Of a DNA stretch of 64,000 nucleotides, positions 26,547 to 34,803 are shown one piece after another; within the stretch, counting starts at the first letter, position 1, and each line of letters starts with the position of its first letter. The stretch is from Alphaproteobacteria bacterium UBA3002 (GTDB taxonomy: Bacteria; Pseudomonadota; Alphaproteobacteria; Rickettsiales; UBA3002): NCBI GenBank assembly GCA_002346425.1, contig DDZS01000065.1, positions 1-64,000 of the forward strand. The letters run 5' to 3'. Below the pieces are notes generated by a model, which saw only the letters and a program-made list of their open reading frames with translations, made no database searches and was not told where the DNA came from. A program made the translations under genes and the position numbers.

Positions 26547-28391
26547 ATGTTACGAGGAATGCGCAAACAATCGAGTGGCCTAATCGCCAAAATCGTCATC
26601 TTATTGTTAATTCTGGCTTTAGGGCTATGGGGCATCGGCGATGTCTTTCGTCAGGCCGTAGGCGATCAAGTCGTCGCCACCTATGATGGCGGCAGCATCA
26701 CTCTGCCCGAGTTAGAGCAGACATTGAATCGCCTTAGCAGCCAAATCCCCGAATTGACGCCAGAAGTCGCGCGTAGTTTGCCGGTGCGGATGGATACGTT
26801 GAATCGTTTGCTCAATACGCGCCTGATTTATCACGACTTCAGCGAAATGGGTCTGCATGTCTCTGAAGATGTGTTGGCCAAGGCCATCGCCACTGACCCG
26901 AATTTCGCCAATACCGATGGTACGTTTGATGCGGACGTGTTCAAGCAAACTCTGCGCCGCAATAATATCAGCGAGCAGATGTTCCTGGATCAATACCGTC
27001 AGGATGTGCAACTGGCTCTGGTCGATGATACGATCCGCAACGGTGTCGCCGTGCCGCAAGCGATGGTGGATCTCTATACCAAAGTGCATGCGCAAACGCG
27101 GCAGGCAAGCTTAGTCCTGCTCGATAAAAAAGCGATTGAAGGCAGCATTCCCGCGCCCACGGATGAACAATTAAACGAGTTATACGAGCAAGATAAAGAC
27201 GCGTTTTACGTGCCGGAAAAACGCGAATTGCGCTATGTCAGTTTTGACGCGCAACGCTTACAAGAATTGCTGAATATCCAAGTCAGCGACGATGAATTAC
27301 GCGCGCGCTACGACAGCCAGCAAGACCTTTATACCGCCAGCGAAACCCGCAATGTTGAACAGTATAATTTTGCGGATGAAGCCGCGGCGAAAGAAGGCCA
27401 CGACGCGATCACGCAAGGTGAGCAGCCCAACCAGCCCGTGATTTTGGGGAAGGTAAGCTATAGCGATCTACCGGAATCAGTCGCGCATGCGATTTACGAT
27501 TTGAAAGAAGGCGAAATCACCGAACCAGTGGAAAGCGAATTCGGCTGGCAGGTCTATAAAGTCACGCATGTAACGCCGGAACATACGCGCCCGTTTGAAG
27601 AAGTGCGCGACGATGTGGAAAGCGCGGCCATGGCTGACGTGATGGAAAATCGCGTTAATGACGTCGCCGAAGCGCTTGACGATCAGATCGCGCAAGGCGC
27701 CACGCTGGAAGAGGCGCTGAAAGCGAATGACCTTGGATCGCTTGAAATTTCGACCTTATCGACCAGTGAAGGCAGCGCGCCGCAAGATGGGCTGGCAAGT
27801 GAGGTCGCGACAGCTGGATTCGACCTGAATGAAGGCGAAATCTCGCCGGTGCTGTTATCGGCGGATAATCATTATTATCTCGTACAGGCGACCAGCGTGA
27901 CCCCCGGCTATACGCGCGACATGGCAGATGTGAAGCCAGAACTGGAACGCCGCTACACGGCGCAGCAGGAACGTGAGCGTCTGCGTGATAAAGCGCAAGA
28001 AGTCTCCGAAACCTTACGCAAGTCCGATAACGTGATTCAGGCGATGCAGGCGACCGGCTATGATGTTGTCATTTCCGATAGCTTACGCCGCGATGCGGAA
28101 AAAATTGGCAATCTGCAGGTTACCGGCGGCTTGATGACGGAAATTTTCCGCTTGCCGCAAGGCGGGGTCAGCGAAGGCTATCCGTTACCAGATGGTGAAT
28201 ATGCCGTGGCGGTCGTGACATCGATCACCGATGCGCCGGATGATGCACGCGCCTCCGAAGCGGTGGGCGCGACCTTACGCCTCGCGCAGCAAAATGCGCT
28301 GTTCGAAGCCTATCTGCGCGGCCTGCGCGAGCGGTATGACGTCGATGTCGATACCGAAGCGCTGATGGCCGATACGCAGGATGCGCAGTAA
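26547..28391 (+). CDS. ppiD: Periplasmic folding factor, PpiD/SurA-type peptidyl-prolyl isomerase
   Basis: 614 residues. One membrane anchor near the N-terminus (IAKIVILLLILALGLWGIGDVF), then a SurA_N_3-type chaperone domain (LVATYDGGSITLPELEQTL in part), a parvulin-like domain at about 255-360 (LPESVAHAIYDLKEGEITEPV, in part, followed by FGWQVYKVTHV) and a C-terminal chaperone lobe. The central domain lacks some parvulin catalytic residues, as in PpiD, so it is probably mainly a chaperone at the Sec translocon. It lies just upstream of trpE, as in other alphaproteobacteria. Confidence 0.9.
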   Translation: MLRGMRKQSSGLIAKIVILLLILALGLWGIGDVFRQAVGDQVVATYDGGSITLPELEQTLNRLSSQIPELTPEVARSLPVRMDTLNRLLNTRLIYHDFSEMGLHVSEDVLAKAIATDPNFANTDGTFDADVFKQTLRRNNISEQMFLDQYRQDVQLALVDDTIRNGVAVPQAMVDLYTKVHAQTRQASLVLLDKKAIEGSIPAPTDEQLNELYEQDKDAFYVPEKRELRYVSFDAQRLQELLNIQVSDDELRARYDSQQDLYTASETRNVEQYNFADEAAAKEGHDAITQGEQPNQPVILGKVSYSDLPESVAHAIYDLKEGEITEPVESEFGWQVYKVTHVTPEHTRPFEEVRDDVESAAMADVMENRVNDVAEALDDQIAQGATLEEALKANDLGSLEISTLSTSEGSAPQDGLASEVATAGFDLNEGEISPVLLSADNHYYLVQATSVTPGYTRDMADVKPELERRYTAQQERERLRDKAQEVSETLRKSDNVIQAMQATGYDVVISDSLRRDAEKIGNLQVTGGLMTEIFRLPQGGVSEGYPLPDGEYAVAVVTSITDAPDDARASEAVGATLRLAQQNALFEAYLRGLRERYDVDVDTEALMADTQDAQ

Positions 28392-28401
28392 CGGCGCAGC
28401 C

Positions 28402-29889
28402 ATGCACCTCACCCCGACCGCCGACCAGTTCGCCGCGCAAGCGGGCAAACCACAACTTGTCTACACCAAGCATGTGCTCGATCTGGAAACGCCCGTTTCC
28501 GCCATGTTGAAACTCATGCAGGCGGATGAACCTTGCTTTCTGCTCGAATCCGTCGAAGGCGGCGCATCCCGCGGGCGCTATTCGATCATCGGTTTAAAAC
28601 CTGATCTAATCTGGCGTGCGCATGGCAACCGCGCCGAAATCAGTCGCCGCGCGCCATTTGCCGAAGACAGTTTCGAGCCCGCTTGGGATGATACGCTCAC
28701 CTCGCTGAAAAAACTCGCGCGCGAAATGGAAATGGCGATTCCCGAAGGCTTGCCGCCCATGGCGGCTGGCATTATCGGTTATCTCGGCTATCCGGCGGTA
28801 GGCTTAAGCGAAAAACTGCCCGATACCAATCCCGATCCTATCGGCATCCCTGACGGCATGTTCATGCGTCCAACATCCGTTCTCATCTTCGATTCGGTCG
28901 ATGGGGTGGTTTATATCATCGCGCTTGTCTGGCCGGATCAGGCACGCAGCTACGAGGGTGTGAGCCGCGAAATTGAACAGACAGTACGCCTGTTGCAAGG
29001 CCCGGTCGATCAGCGTCACCAACATCGCGCCGGAACGCCTGCGCCGCTGACCTTTGAGCCAGCGATGACCAAGCAAGACTATTTCGCGATGGTCGAAAAA
29101 GCCAAAGACTATATTCAGGCGGGCGATATTTTTCAGGTCGTTCCCTCGCAACGTTTCAGTGCCGAGTTTACTCACCATCCGTTTGCGCTCTACCGTTCGT
29201 TGCGCCAATTGAACCCCTCGCCCTTCCTGTTTTATTTGCATTTCGGTGGGTTCACGCTGGTCGGTTCGTCCCCCGAAATCCTCGTGCGCGTGCGCGACGA
29301 CACCGTCACCATCCGCCCCATTGCTGGCACCCGCCCACGCGGCAAAACCGCGGCGGAAGATCTGGCGCTGGAACATGAGCTCCTCGCCGATGCCAAGGAA
29401 TGCGCCGAACATCTGATGCTGCTCGATCTGGGCCGCAACGATGTGGGCCGCGTTTGCACCAAAGACAGCGTCCGCGTGACCGAGCAATTCATTATCGAAC
29501 GTTACAGCCATGTCATGCACATCGTCTCCAATGTCGAAGGCACGCTGGACCGCAGCCGCTATGACGCCATCGACGCGCTATTCGCGGGCTTCCCGGCGGG
29601 TACCGTTTCCGGCGCACCCAAAATCCGCGCCATGGAGATCATCGACGAACTCGAACCCCTGCGCCGCAGTTTCTACGCGGGCGGCACGGGGTATATCAGC
29701 GCTAACGGCTCGCTCGATGTCTGCATCAACCTGCGCACCGCCCTCGTCAAAGACGGCAAAGTCTACGCGCAGGCCGGTGGCGGCGTCGTCGCTGATTCCA
29801 GCGCCGAAGGCGAGTATCAGGAATCGGTCAATAAAGCCAAAGCCGTCATGAAAGCGGCAGAAAATGCCGGACAGTTTAGTCCGAGCTAA
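28402..29889 (+). CDS. trpE: Anthranilate synthase component I
   Basis: Converts chorismate to anthranilate with TrpG. About 495 residues. The tryptophan feedback site motif LLES is present (CFLLESVEGG near residue 48). Catalytic signatures are PIAGTRPRGKTAAED near residue 313, ELLADAKECAEHLMLLDLGRNDVGRV (in part) and the C-terminal GGGVVADSSAEGEYQE. The ATG at 28402 is preferred over one at 28381 that overlaps the ppiD end; neither has a good ribosome site, so translation may be coupled to ppiD. Confidence 0.96.
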   Translation: MHLTPTADQFAAQAGKPQLVYTKHVLDLETPVSAMLKLMQADEPCFLLESVEGGASRGRYSIIGLKPDLIWRAHGNRAEISRRAPFAEDSFEPAWDDTLTSLKKLAREMEMAIPEGLPPMAAGIIGYLGYPAVGLSEKLPDTNPDPIGIPDGMFMRPTSVLIFDSVDGVVYIIALVWPDQARSYEGVSREIEQTVRLLQGPVDQRHQHRAGTPAPLTFEPAMTKQDYFAMVEKAKDYIQAGDIFQVVPSQRFSAEFTHHPFALYRSLRQLNPSPFLFYLHFGGFTLVGSSPEILVRVRDDTVTIRPIAGTRPRGKTAAEDLALEHELLADAKECAEHLMLLDLGRNDVGRVCTKDSVRVTEQFIIERYSHVMHIVSNVEGTLDRSRYDAIDALFAGFPAGTVSGAPKIRAMEIIDELEPLRRSFYAGGTGYISANGSLDVCINLRTALVKDGKVYAQAGGGVVADSSAEGEYQESVNKAKAVMKAAENAGQFSPS

Positions 29890-29912
29890 AAAAACGACGC
29901 CCGAAGGCGCCG
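29888..29912 (-). terminator. Rho-independent terminator
   Basis: Read on the minus strand: a 7-bp stem (CGGCGCC/GGCGTCG, one G-U pair) around a TTCG tetraloop, followed by seven T. It ends transcription of the membrane protein gene at 29936-30520. Confidence 0.85.
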
Positions 29913-29935
29913 AAATTCATAAATATGTATGGGCA

Positions 29936-30520
29936 TTATCGCTGACGCGAAGTTTTCTCCACCGTACCGTCGATGACCGGCCCCATTCTCACCTCCTCCA
30001 GAGAGGTGGGCAGGATAACAGGAGGAGCAGCGCTTGCTTGAACTTCTGCCCTCGCCTCTGCGACCAGCTTCTCCAGCGCATGAAATAGACACGCAAGGAA
30101 AGCTGAGTAGAAAAGGAGTTGCACAGCGGTGAAGCCGTAATACTCCCAGTCCGTCGGAATACGGCCATTGGTCCAGACCCATTCCGCCACCAAGGCAATG
30201 ATTGCGGCGAATAGGCACCACCACACAGAACTGAGCAGACGTTCGCCATTGCATTGCTGCAGACGATTTAGTCGTCCAACGCGTTGGTTTTCCCAGTTCA
30301 ATGCCGCGATGATGCCGCCCGTAATGACAAGTATTTTCACCACCTGCCATACCGTCCATAGAAGAGCCGGAATCAGATACACGATGACCGCATACCCGAC
30401 TGCGCCAATGACCGCCATTTCGATTGCGGGTTTGACTGCGGGGTGTAGTGGACCTGCGGCTCGATTGAGCCGAACCCACCACTCAGGCTGAGAACTGCCA
30501 TTATTATTTTTTGAACTCAT
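29936..30520 (-). CDS. Hypothetical multi-pass membrane protein
   Basis: 194 residues from the ATG at 30520 (MSSKNNNGSSQPEWWVRLN); a longer frame from a TTG at 30574 would run through a hairpin. Hydrophobic segments at about 33-75 (VIGAVGYAVIVYLIPALLW, VVKILVITGGIIAAL), 98-117 (SVWWCLFAAIIALVAEWVW) and 128-150 (AVQLLFYSAFLACLFHAL). The cytoplasmic tail is Ala- and Glu-rich. No family recognised. It lies alone between trpE and trpG on the opposite strand, with its own PhoB-like promoter and terminator, so it interrupts an otherwise co-directional trp cluster. Confidence 0.65.
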   Translation of the reverse strand: MSSKNNNGSSQPEWWVRLNRAAGPLHPAVKPAIEMAVIGAVGYAVIVYLIPALLWTVWQVVKILVITGGIIAALNWENQRVGRLNRLQQCNGERLLSSVWWCLFAAIIALVAEWVWTNGRIPTDWEYYGFTAVQLLFYSAFLACLFHALEKLVAEARAEVQASAAPPVILPTSLEEVRMGPVIDGTVEKTSRQR

Positions 30521-30531
30521 GTAGAGCCCCC

Positions 30532-30558
30532 AAAAAAACCGAAAGGGGATTGCTCCCC
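30532..30558 (-). promoter_or_regulatory. Leader hairpin with T-run (attenuator-like)
   Basis: On the minus strand GGGGA-GCAA-TCCCC followed by TTTCGGTTTTTTT, placed between the promoter near 30600 and the start codon at 30520. It could terminate transcription early or be a start-site structure; no leader peptide was found. Confidence 0.45.
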
Positions 30559-30623
30559 ATTCTATTATCAGCAAAGGCTAATAAAGATTACTTACAGCAT
30601 AGCAGTCGCATTTCGTTGCGATG

Positions 30624-30641
30624 TTGACAGTTTTATGACAT
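30624..30641 (-). promoter_or_regulatory. PhoB-box-like direct repeat
   Basis: On the minus strand ATGTCATAAAACTGTCAA; a -10-like TATGCT (30596-30601) follows after 22 bp, about one helical turn further than the standard spacing. Orientation fits the membrane protein gene at 30520; the site also lies just upstream of trpG on the other strand. Confidence 0.6.
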
Positions 30642-30652
30642 TTTGCGCAGCT

Positions 30653-31225
30653 ATGAAAAAACTCATCCTCATCGATAATTATGACAGCTTTACCTATAAT
30701 CTTCTGCATTATGCGCAGTCGTTGGGGGCGGAGGTGGAGGTATTGCGTAACGATGCCGACTCGGCGGCGGCGGTATTGGCGCGCGGGGCGGATGGGATTA
30801 TTCTGTCGCCCGGCCCGGCAACGCCCAATGAATCGGGCATCTGTCTGGAATTAATCGAAAAAGGCAAAGATAAAGTCCCGATGTTCGGGGTCTGCCTTGG
30901 TCATCAGGCGATTGGTCAGGTCTTCGGCGGTGAAGTCGTGCGGATGAGCCCGGTCATGCACGGAAAAACCAGCCTGATTCGCCATACTGGCGAAGGCGTG
31001 TTTAAGGGCCTCAACAACCCGTTCACCGCCACGCGCTATCATTCGCTGATCGTCAAACGCGAGACCCTGCCCGACTGCCTGAGCATCACCGCCGAGACGG
31101 AGGATGGCACGATTATGGGGTTGCAACATACAGAATATCCGCTGCATAGCGTACAATTCCACCCCGAATCCATCGCCAGCGAGCACGGGCATGACCTGCT
31201 GCGTAACTTCCTGGAGTTGCTGTGA
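30653..31225 (+). CDS. trpG: Anthranilate synthase component II (glutamine amidotransferase)
   Basis: 190 residues from the ATG at 30653 (MKKLILIDNYDSFTYNL), the standard N-terminus; the frame extends to 30635 but that start lies in the promoter box of the opposite gene. Catalytic Cys in FGVCLGHQAIGQ near residue 81 and His-Glu in VQFHPESIAS near 172. Supplies ammonia to TrpE. Overlaps trpD by 4 bp. Confidence 0.97.
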   Translation: MKKLILIDNYDSFTYNLLHYAQSLGAEVEVLRNDADSAAAVLARGADGIILSPGPATPNESGICLELIEKGKDKVPMFGVCLGHQAIGQVFGGEVVRMSPVMHGKTSLIRHTGEGVFKGLNNPFTATRYHSLIVKRETLPDCLSITAETEDGTIMGLQHTEYPLHSVQFHPESIASEHGHDLLRNFLELL

Positions 31226-32226
31226 AAGCAGCGATTTATAATTTACAACAAGGCCATGACCTACCGGCCGAAGCGGTGGAAATCCTGTTCACCGATATCC
31301 TGCTTGGCAAATGCAATGAAGAAGAATTGGCAACCTTCCTGATTGCGTTGCATGAACGTGGCGAAACTGCGGAAGAATTGGCTGCTGCAGCCCGCGTGAT
31401 GCGCATGCATATGCGGCGTTTCCCGATAGACCGGCCTGCGTTGGATGTCTGCGGCACGGGCGGCGATGGCTTGCACACCTATAACATTTCGACCGCCGCC
31501 GCTTTTGTGATCGCGGCCTGCGGCGTGCCGGTGGTCAAACATGGCAACCGCTCGGTCTCCTCTTCTTCCGGCTCGACGGATGTGCTCGGTGCGCTTGGCG
31601 TGCAGATCGTCGAAGATGAGGATGTGCTGCGGCGCTGTTTCGAAGAAGTGAATCTGTGTTTCCTTGCGGCCCCGCATTTTCACCCTGCCATGCGCCATGT
31701 CGCCCCTATACGTCAGAAACTGAAACGCCGGACGATATTCAATTTATTAGGCCCGCTGTGCAATCCGGCGGGGGTGCGCCATCAATTATTGGGCGTGTTT
31801 GATCGTAAGTGGCTAAAACCGATAGCCGAAACCCTGCATGCCTTAGGCAGTGAATCCGCTTGGGTCGTGCATGGGGCAGATGGGCAGGATGAGTTAAGCA
31901 TCACCGGAGCCACCGATATTGTGATGCTTCAGGACGAAACTTTACGTGAAGCAACCGCCTATCCAAAAGATGCCGGTCTTCCAAACGCGGAACTTTCGGC
32001 AATTCGCGGCGGGAATGCAATTTTTAATGCGCAGGCCCTGCTAATGGTGCTGAAAGATCAGCGCTCGGCCTACCATGATGCGGTAGTGTTGAACGCGGCG
32101 GCAGGCTTATGTATCGCAGGGCATGCCGAAGACTTGGCCACTGGCGCCCTCTTCGCCGCCGAAGCACTGGCCAGCGGTCGCGCGCTGGCGACACTGGAAA
32201 CGCTTGTGCAAATGACATCAGCATAA
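31222..32226 (+). CDS. trpD: Anthranilate phosphoribosyltransferase
   Basis: 334 residues with a GTG start that overlaps the trpG stop. Attaches phosphoribosyl from PRPP to anthranilate. The signature DVCGTGGDGLHTYNIST (in part) near residue 75, KHGNRSVSSSSGS near 102 and NLLGPLCNPAGVRHQLLGVF near 170 are all present. Confidence 0.97.
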   Translation: MKAAIYNLQQGHDLPAEAVEILFTDILLGKCNEEELATFLIALHERGETAEELAAAARVMRMHMRRFPIDRPALDVCGTGGDGLHTYNISTAAAFVIAACGVPVVKHGNRSVSSSSGSTDVLGALGVQIVEDEDVLRRCFEEVNLCFLAAPHFHPAMRHVAPIRQKLKRRTIFNLLGPLCNPAGVRHQLLGVFDRKWLKPIAETLHALGSESAWVVHGADGQDELSITGATDIVMLQDETLREATAYPKDAGLPNAELSAIRGGNAIFNAQALLMVLKDQRSAYHDAVVLNAAAGLCIAGHAEDLATGALFAAEALASGRALATLETLVQMTSA

Positions 32227-32228
32227 GT

Positions 32229-32263
32229 TGCATTGTGCAATGCAGCAATGTAGTGTCACACTA
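32229..32263. repeat. Two small inverted repeats between trpD and trpC
   Basis: TGCATTG-tg-CAATGCA (32229-32244) and TAGTG-tca-CACTA (32251-32263), both perfect. They occupy most of the 64-bp gap. No T-run follows, so they are more likely operator-like or an mRNA processing structure than a terminator. Confidence 0.5.
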
Positions 32264-32290
32264 TTAATGTAGGAATGAAGACAACGAGAC

Positions 32291-33112
32291 GTGAGTAGTT
32301 TATTACATGAAATCTGCGAAAAAACGCGCGCCCATGTAGCCGCTTGCAAACAAGCGTTGCCCGAAGCGGCGCTACGCGAGCGGATGAAATTAAATCAACC
32401 GCCGCGCGGATTTAAGACAGCGCTTGATACGACCATTGCTGAAGGCGGTACCGCCCTGATTGCGGAAATCAAAAAAGCCTCTCCCAGTCGCGGATTAATT
32501 CGCGAAAACTTCAATCCGCCGGAGCTGGCGAAAGCTTACCGCGATGGCGGGGCGACATGCCTTTCCGTATTAACCGATGTGCCGCATTTTCTGGGCAGCA
32601 TCGAATTCCTGCCGCCGGTTAGCCACACGGTTGAGCTACCGATTCTGCGCAAGGATTTTATGGTCGACACCTATCAGGTAACCGAAGCGCGCGCTTTCAA
32701 TGCAGATTGCATTTTATTGATTATGGCGGCGTTGGATGACAGCCACGCCAAAGAAATCGAGTCCGCAGCGCTGGAACTGGGCATGGACGTGTTGATTGAA
32801 GTGCATGACGAAGCCGAATGCGAGCGGGCAACCACGCATCTGCGCTCGCGTCTGCTTGGCGTCAACAACCGTAACCTATCGACGCTCGAAGTGGATTTGA
32901 GTATTTCGCAGCGTTTAGCAGCACAGTTACCTGCGGATTATACGCTGGTCTGTGAAAGCGGCATCCAAACACATGCCGATATCGCCGAGATGCAAAGCCA
33001 TGGTTTACATGCTTTTTTAGTGGGTGAATCGCTCATGCGTCAGGCCGATGTCACACTGGCGACACAACAATTGCTGGGTCAAATTCCCGGAGGCGTACAT
33101 GTTTCCTCTTAG
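32291..33112 (+). CDS. trpC: Indole-3-glycerol phosphate synthase
   Basis: 273 residues, GTG start. Stand-alone form without a fused TrpF. Active-site blocks: ALIAEIKKASPSRGLIRENF (in part) near residue 57, LRKDFMVDTYQVTEARAF near 117, VEVHDEAE-type block (LIEVHDEAEC), GVNNRNLSTLEVDL near 194 and VCESGIQTHADI near 220. The following DUF599 gene overlaps its end by 14 bp. trpF, trpB and trpA are not in this window. Confidence 0.97.
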   Translation: MSSLLHEICEKTRAHVAACKQALPEAALRERMKLNQPPRGFKTALDTTIAEGGTALIAEIKKASPSRGLIRENFNPPELAKAYRDGGATCLSVLTDVPHFLGSIEFLPPVSHTVELPILRKDFMVDTYQVTEARAFNADCILLIMAALDDSHAKEIESAALELGMDVLIEVHDEAECERATTHLRSRLLGVNNRNLSTLEVDLSISQRLAAQLPADYTLVCESGIQTHADIAEMQSHGLHAFLVGESLMRQADVTLATQQLLGQIPGGVHVSS

Positions 33113-33827
33113 TGCGGCTGCCTTCCAACTCGATGGCGCGAATATCCTGCTGCTGGACGTTGTGGCCTTCATCTTTTTCATTATCACCTGGTCGGGCTAT
33201 GCTACTTATGCGCGCATTCATTACACGCGGCGCCCCAACCTGATGTTCACGATGGATCAAATGCGTATCAAATGGATGCAGCAGATTTTAAAGCGTGAAA
33301 GCCGGGTTGCCGATGCCTCGCTGGTGGGCAACCTGCTTCGCTCTATCTCGTTTTTTGCCAATACCTCCATCTTCATTCTGATTGGCCTATTCACGATTTT
33401 GGGCTATCGCGATTCAGCCATCGAAATGCTGAACCAACTGCCATATGCGGTGCAGGCAACACCCTTCATGTGGGAAGCCAAAACCTTTACGCTGGCGATG
33501 ATTTTCATTTACACCTTCTTTAAATTCACCTGGTCGCTGCGCCAGTATAACTATTGCTGTATTTTGGTGGGGGCCGCACCGATGCCCGATCAATGCCCTG
33601 AAATTCATGCACGCTTCGCCGAACATGCAGGCCAGCTTTCGGCCAATGCGGGTAAACATTTCAACATGGCAATGCGTGGCTATTATTTCGGACTGGCGAC
33701 GATCAGCTGGTTCTTGCACCCTTTACTCTTTATTGCCTCGACCGCGCTGGTAATTTATATTACCTATCGACGCGAATTCCGCTCAGCTACCTTGAACTCG
33801 CTGGCCGGATTAAACGAAGGATATTAA
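33099..33827 (+). CDS. DUF599 family membrane protein
   Basis: 242 residues from the ATG at 33099, fixed by GGAGG 6 bases upstream, inside the trpC end. Hydrophobic segments at about 17-38 (ILLLDVVAFIFFIITWSGYA), 77-98 (FFANTSIFILIGLFTILGY), 129-150 and 195-220. The pattern YARIHYTRRPNLMFTMDQMRIKWMQQ (in part) is typical of DUF599. Function unknown. Translationally coupled to trpC and 1 bp from the TraB/GumN gene. Confidence 0.85.
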   Translation: MFPLSAAAFQLDGANILLLDVVAFIFFIITWSGYATYARIHYTRRPNLMFTMDQMRIKWMQQILKRESRVADASLVGNLLRSISFFANTSIFILIGLFTILGYRDSAIEMLNQLPYAVQATPFMWEAKTFTLAMIFIYTFFKFTWSLRQYNYCCILVGAAPMPDQCPEIHARFAEHAGQLSANAGKHFNMAMRGYYFGLATISWFLHPLLFIASTALVIYITYRREFRSATLNSLAGLNEGY

Positions 33828-33828
33828 T

Positions 33829-34803
33829 ATGCTAAACGTCATTGCGAGGAGCAACGCGACGCGGCTATCCAAAGCTACGGGTTGCACGCGTCTCTGGATT
33901 GCCATCTTAACACTCGTAGTGACGGCTTGGAGCACGGTAGCCACAGCCTGTGAACGCCCAAGGGATTACCAATCCATACTGACCCGCCCGAATCAGGCGC
34001 TGCTCTATAAAGTCGAAAAATGCGGGGTTCCGGTACAATATGTGTTCGGCACCTTTCATTCCGACTCACCAGATTTAACGCCGCTGGCCGCCATGGCGGG
34101 CGACTATATTCGCCAAAGCGATCAGTTGAATCTGGAAATTGTGATGACACCGCTCGATCAGAAACGCGCGCATTTCTTTATGCTACTGCCCTCGGGAAGC
34201 CCAGACCTTCCGGATGTCATCGGCACGGATATGTTCATGCAAGTGCGCAAAAAACTGCTGCCACTCATCGGACTATCGCCCATGGCGGCGAAACGCTATC
34301 AACCATGGGCTATTGCAATTCTCGCTCAATATCCAAAGCCAGAAGGCGATGGTATGGTCCTCGACAGCCGCTTGCAAGCGATAGCGGCACAAGCGCAAGT
34401 GCCCGTCGATAGTCTGGAAGATGTCGACGACCAGTTTGAGATTTTCACCGAGATGAACAAACAGGAAGCCTTTTATTTTCTCGAACATACGCTGGAGCAA
34501 GTTGACACGCTGGAAGCCGATTTGGTCGAATTGAAACGCCTCTATCTCAATCGCGATTTGACTGGCATCTACGAGATGAGCCGCCGTGTCTTTGGCGAGT
34601 TGGCCGAAAAAGATGCCGGACTGGCGCGTTATCTCGAGGAAGAATTGATCGATAAACGCAATATCCGCATGGCGCAGGCCATGGAAGAGGATTTCGATAA
34701 AACGACCCTCACCGCTGTCGGCGCGTTGCACCTGCCGGGCGAAAAAGGCATTCTCTATTTGTTAGAACAAGACGGGTATACCATCACACCGTTAGAGAAT
34801 TAG
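33829..34803 (+). CDS. TraB/GumN family protein with REP-derived signal region
   Basis: 324 residues. The family core is visible: YVFGTFHSDSPDL near residue 70, and VGALHLPGEKGILYLLEQDGY near the C-terminus. TraB/GumN proteins are thought to be metal-dependent hydrolases of the envelope. The start is certain (AAGGAT 8 bases upstream, 1 bp after the previous stop). Residues 4-32 are encoded by a REP palindrome (33837-33924); its right arm supplies the hydrophobic core LWIAILTLVVTAW of the export signal, with likely cleavage before CERPRDY. The last 4 bp overlap comEC on the other strand. Confidence 0.85.
   Translation: MLNVIARSNATRLSKATGCTRLWIAILTLVVTAWSTVATACERPRDYQSILTRPNQALLYKVEKCGVPVQYVFGTFHSDSPDLTPLAAMAGDYIRQSDQLNLEIVMTPLDQKRAHFFMLLPSGSPDLPDVIGTDMFMQVRKKLLPLIGLSPMAAKRYQPWAIAILAQYPKPEGDGMVLDSRLQAIAAQAQVPVDSLEDVDDQFEIFTEMNKQEAFYFLEHTLEQVDTLEADLVELKRLYLNRDLTGIYEMSRRVFGELAEKDAGLARYLEEELIDKRNIRMAQAMEEDFDKTTLTAVGALHLPGEKGILYLLEQDGYTITPLEN
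33837..33924. repeat. REP-like palindrome inside a coding region
   Basis: Left arm GTCATTGCGAGGAGCAACGC... TATCCA, right arm TGGATTGCC...CTCGTAGTGACG, an imperfect inverted repeat of about 88 bp of the widespread GTCATTGCGAGGAGC type. It is read in frame in the TraB/GumN gene. Confidence 0.75.

Noticed and set aside
29886..30482. 198-residue minus-strand frame overlapping the membrane protein gene
   Set aside because: The other frame (29936-30520) has clear membrane segments and a sensible start; this one is Ser/Gly/Arg-rich and runs through the terminator.
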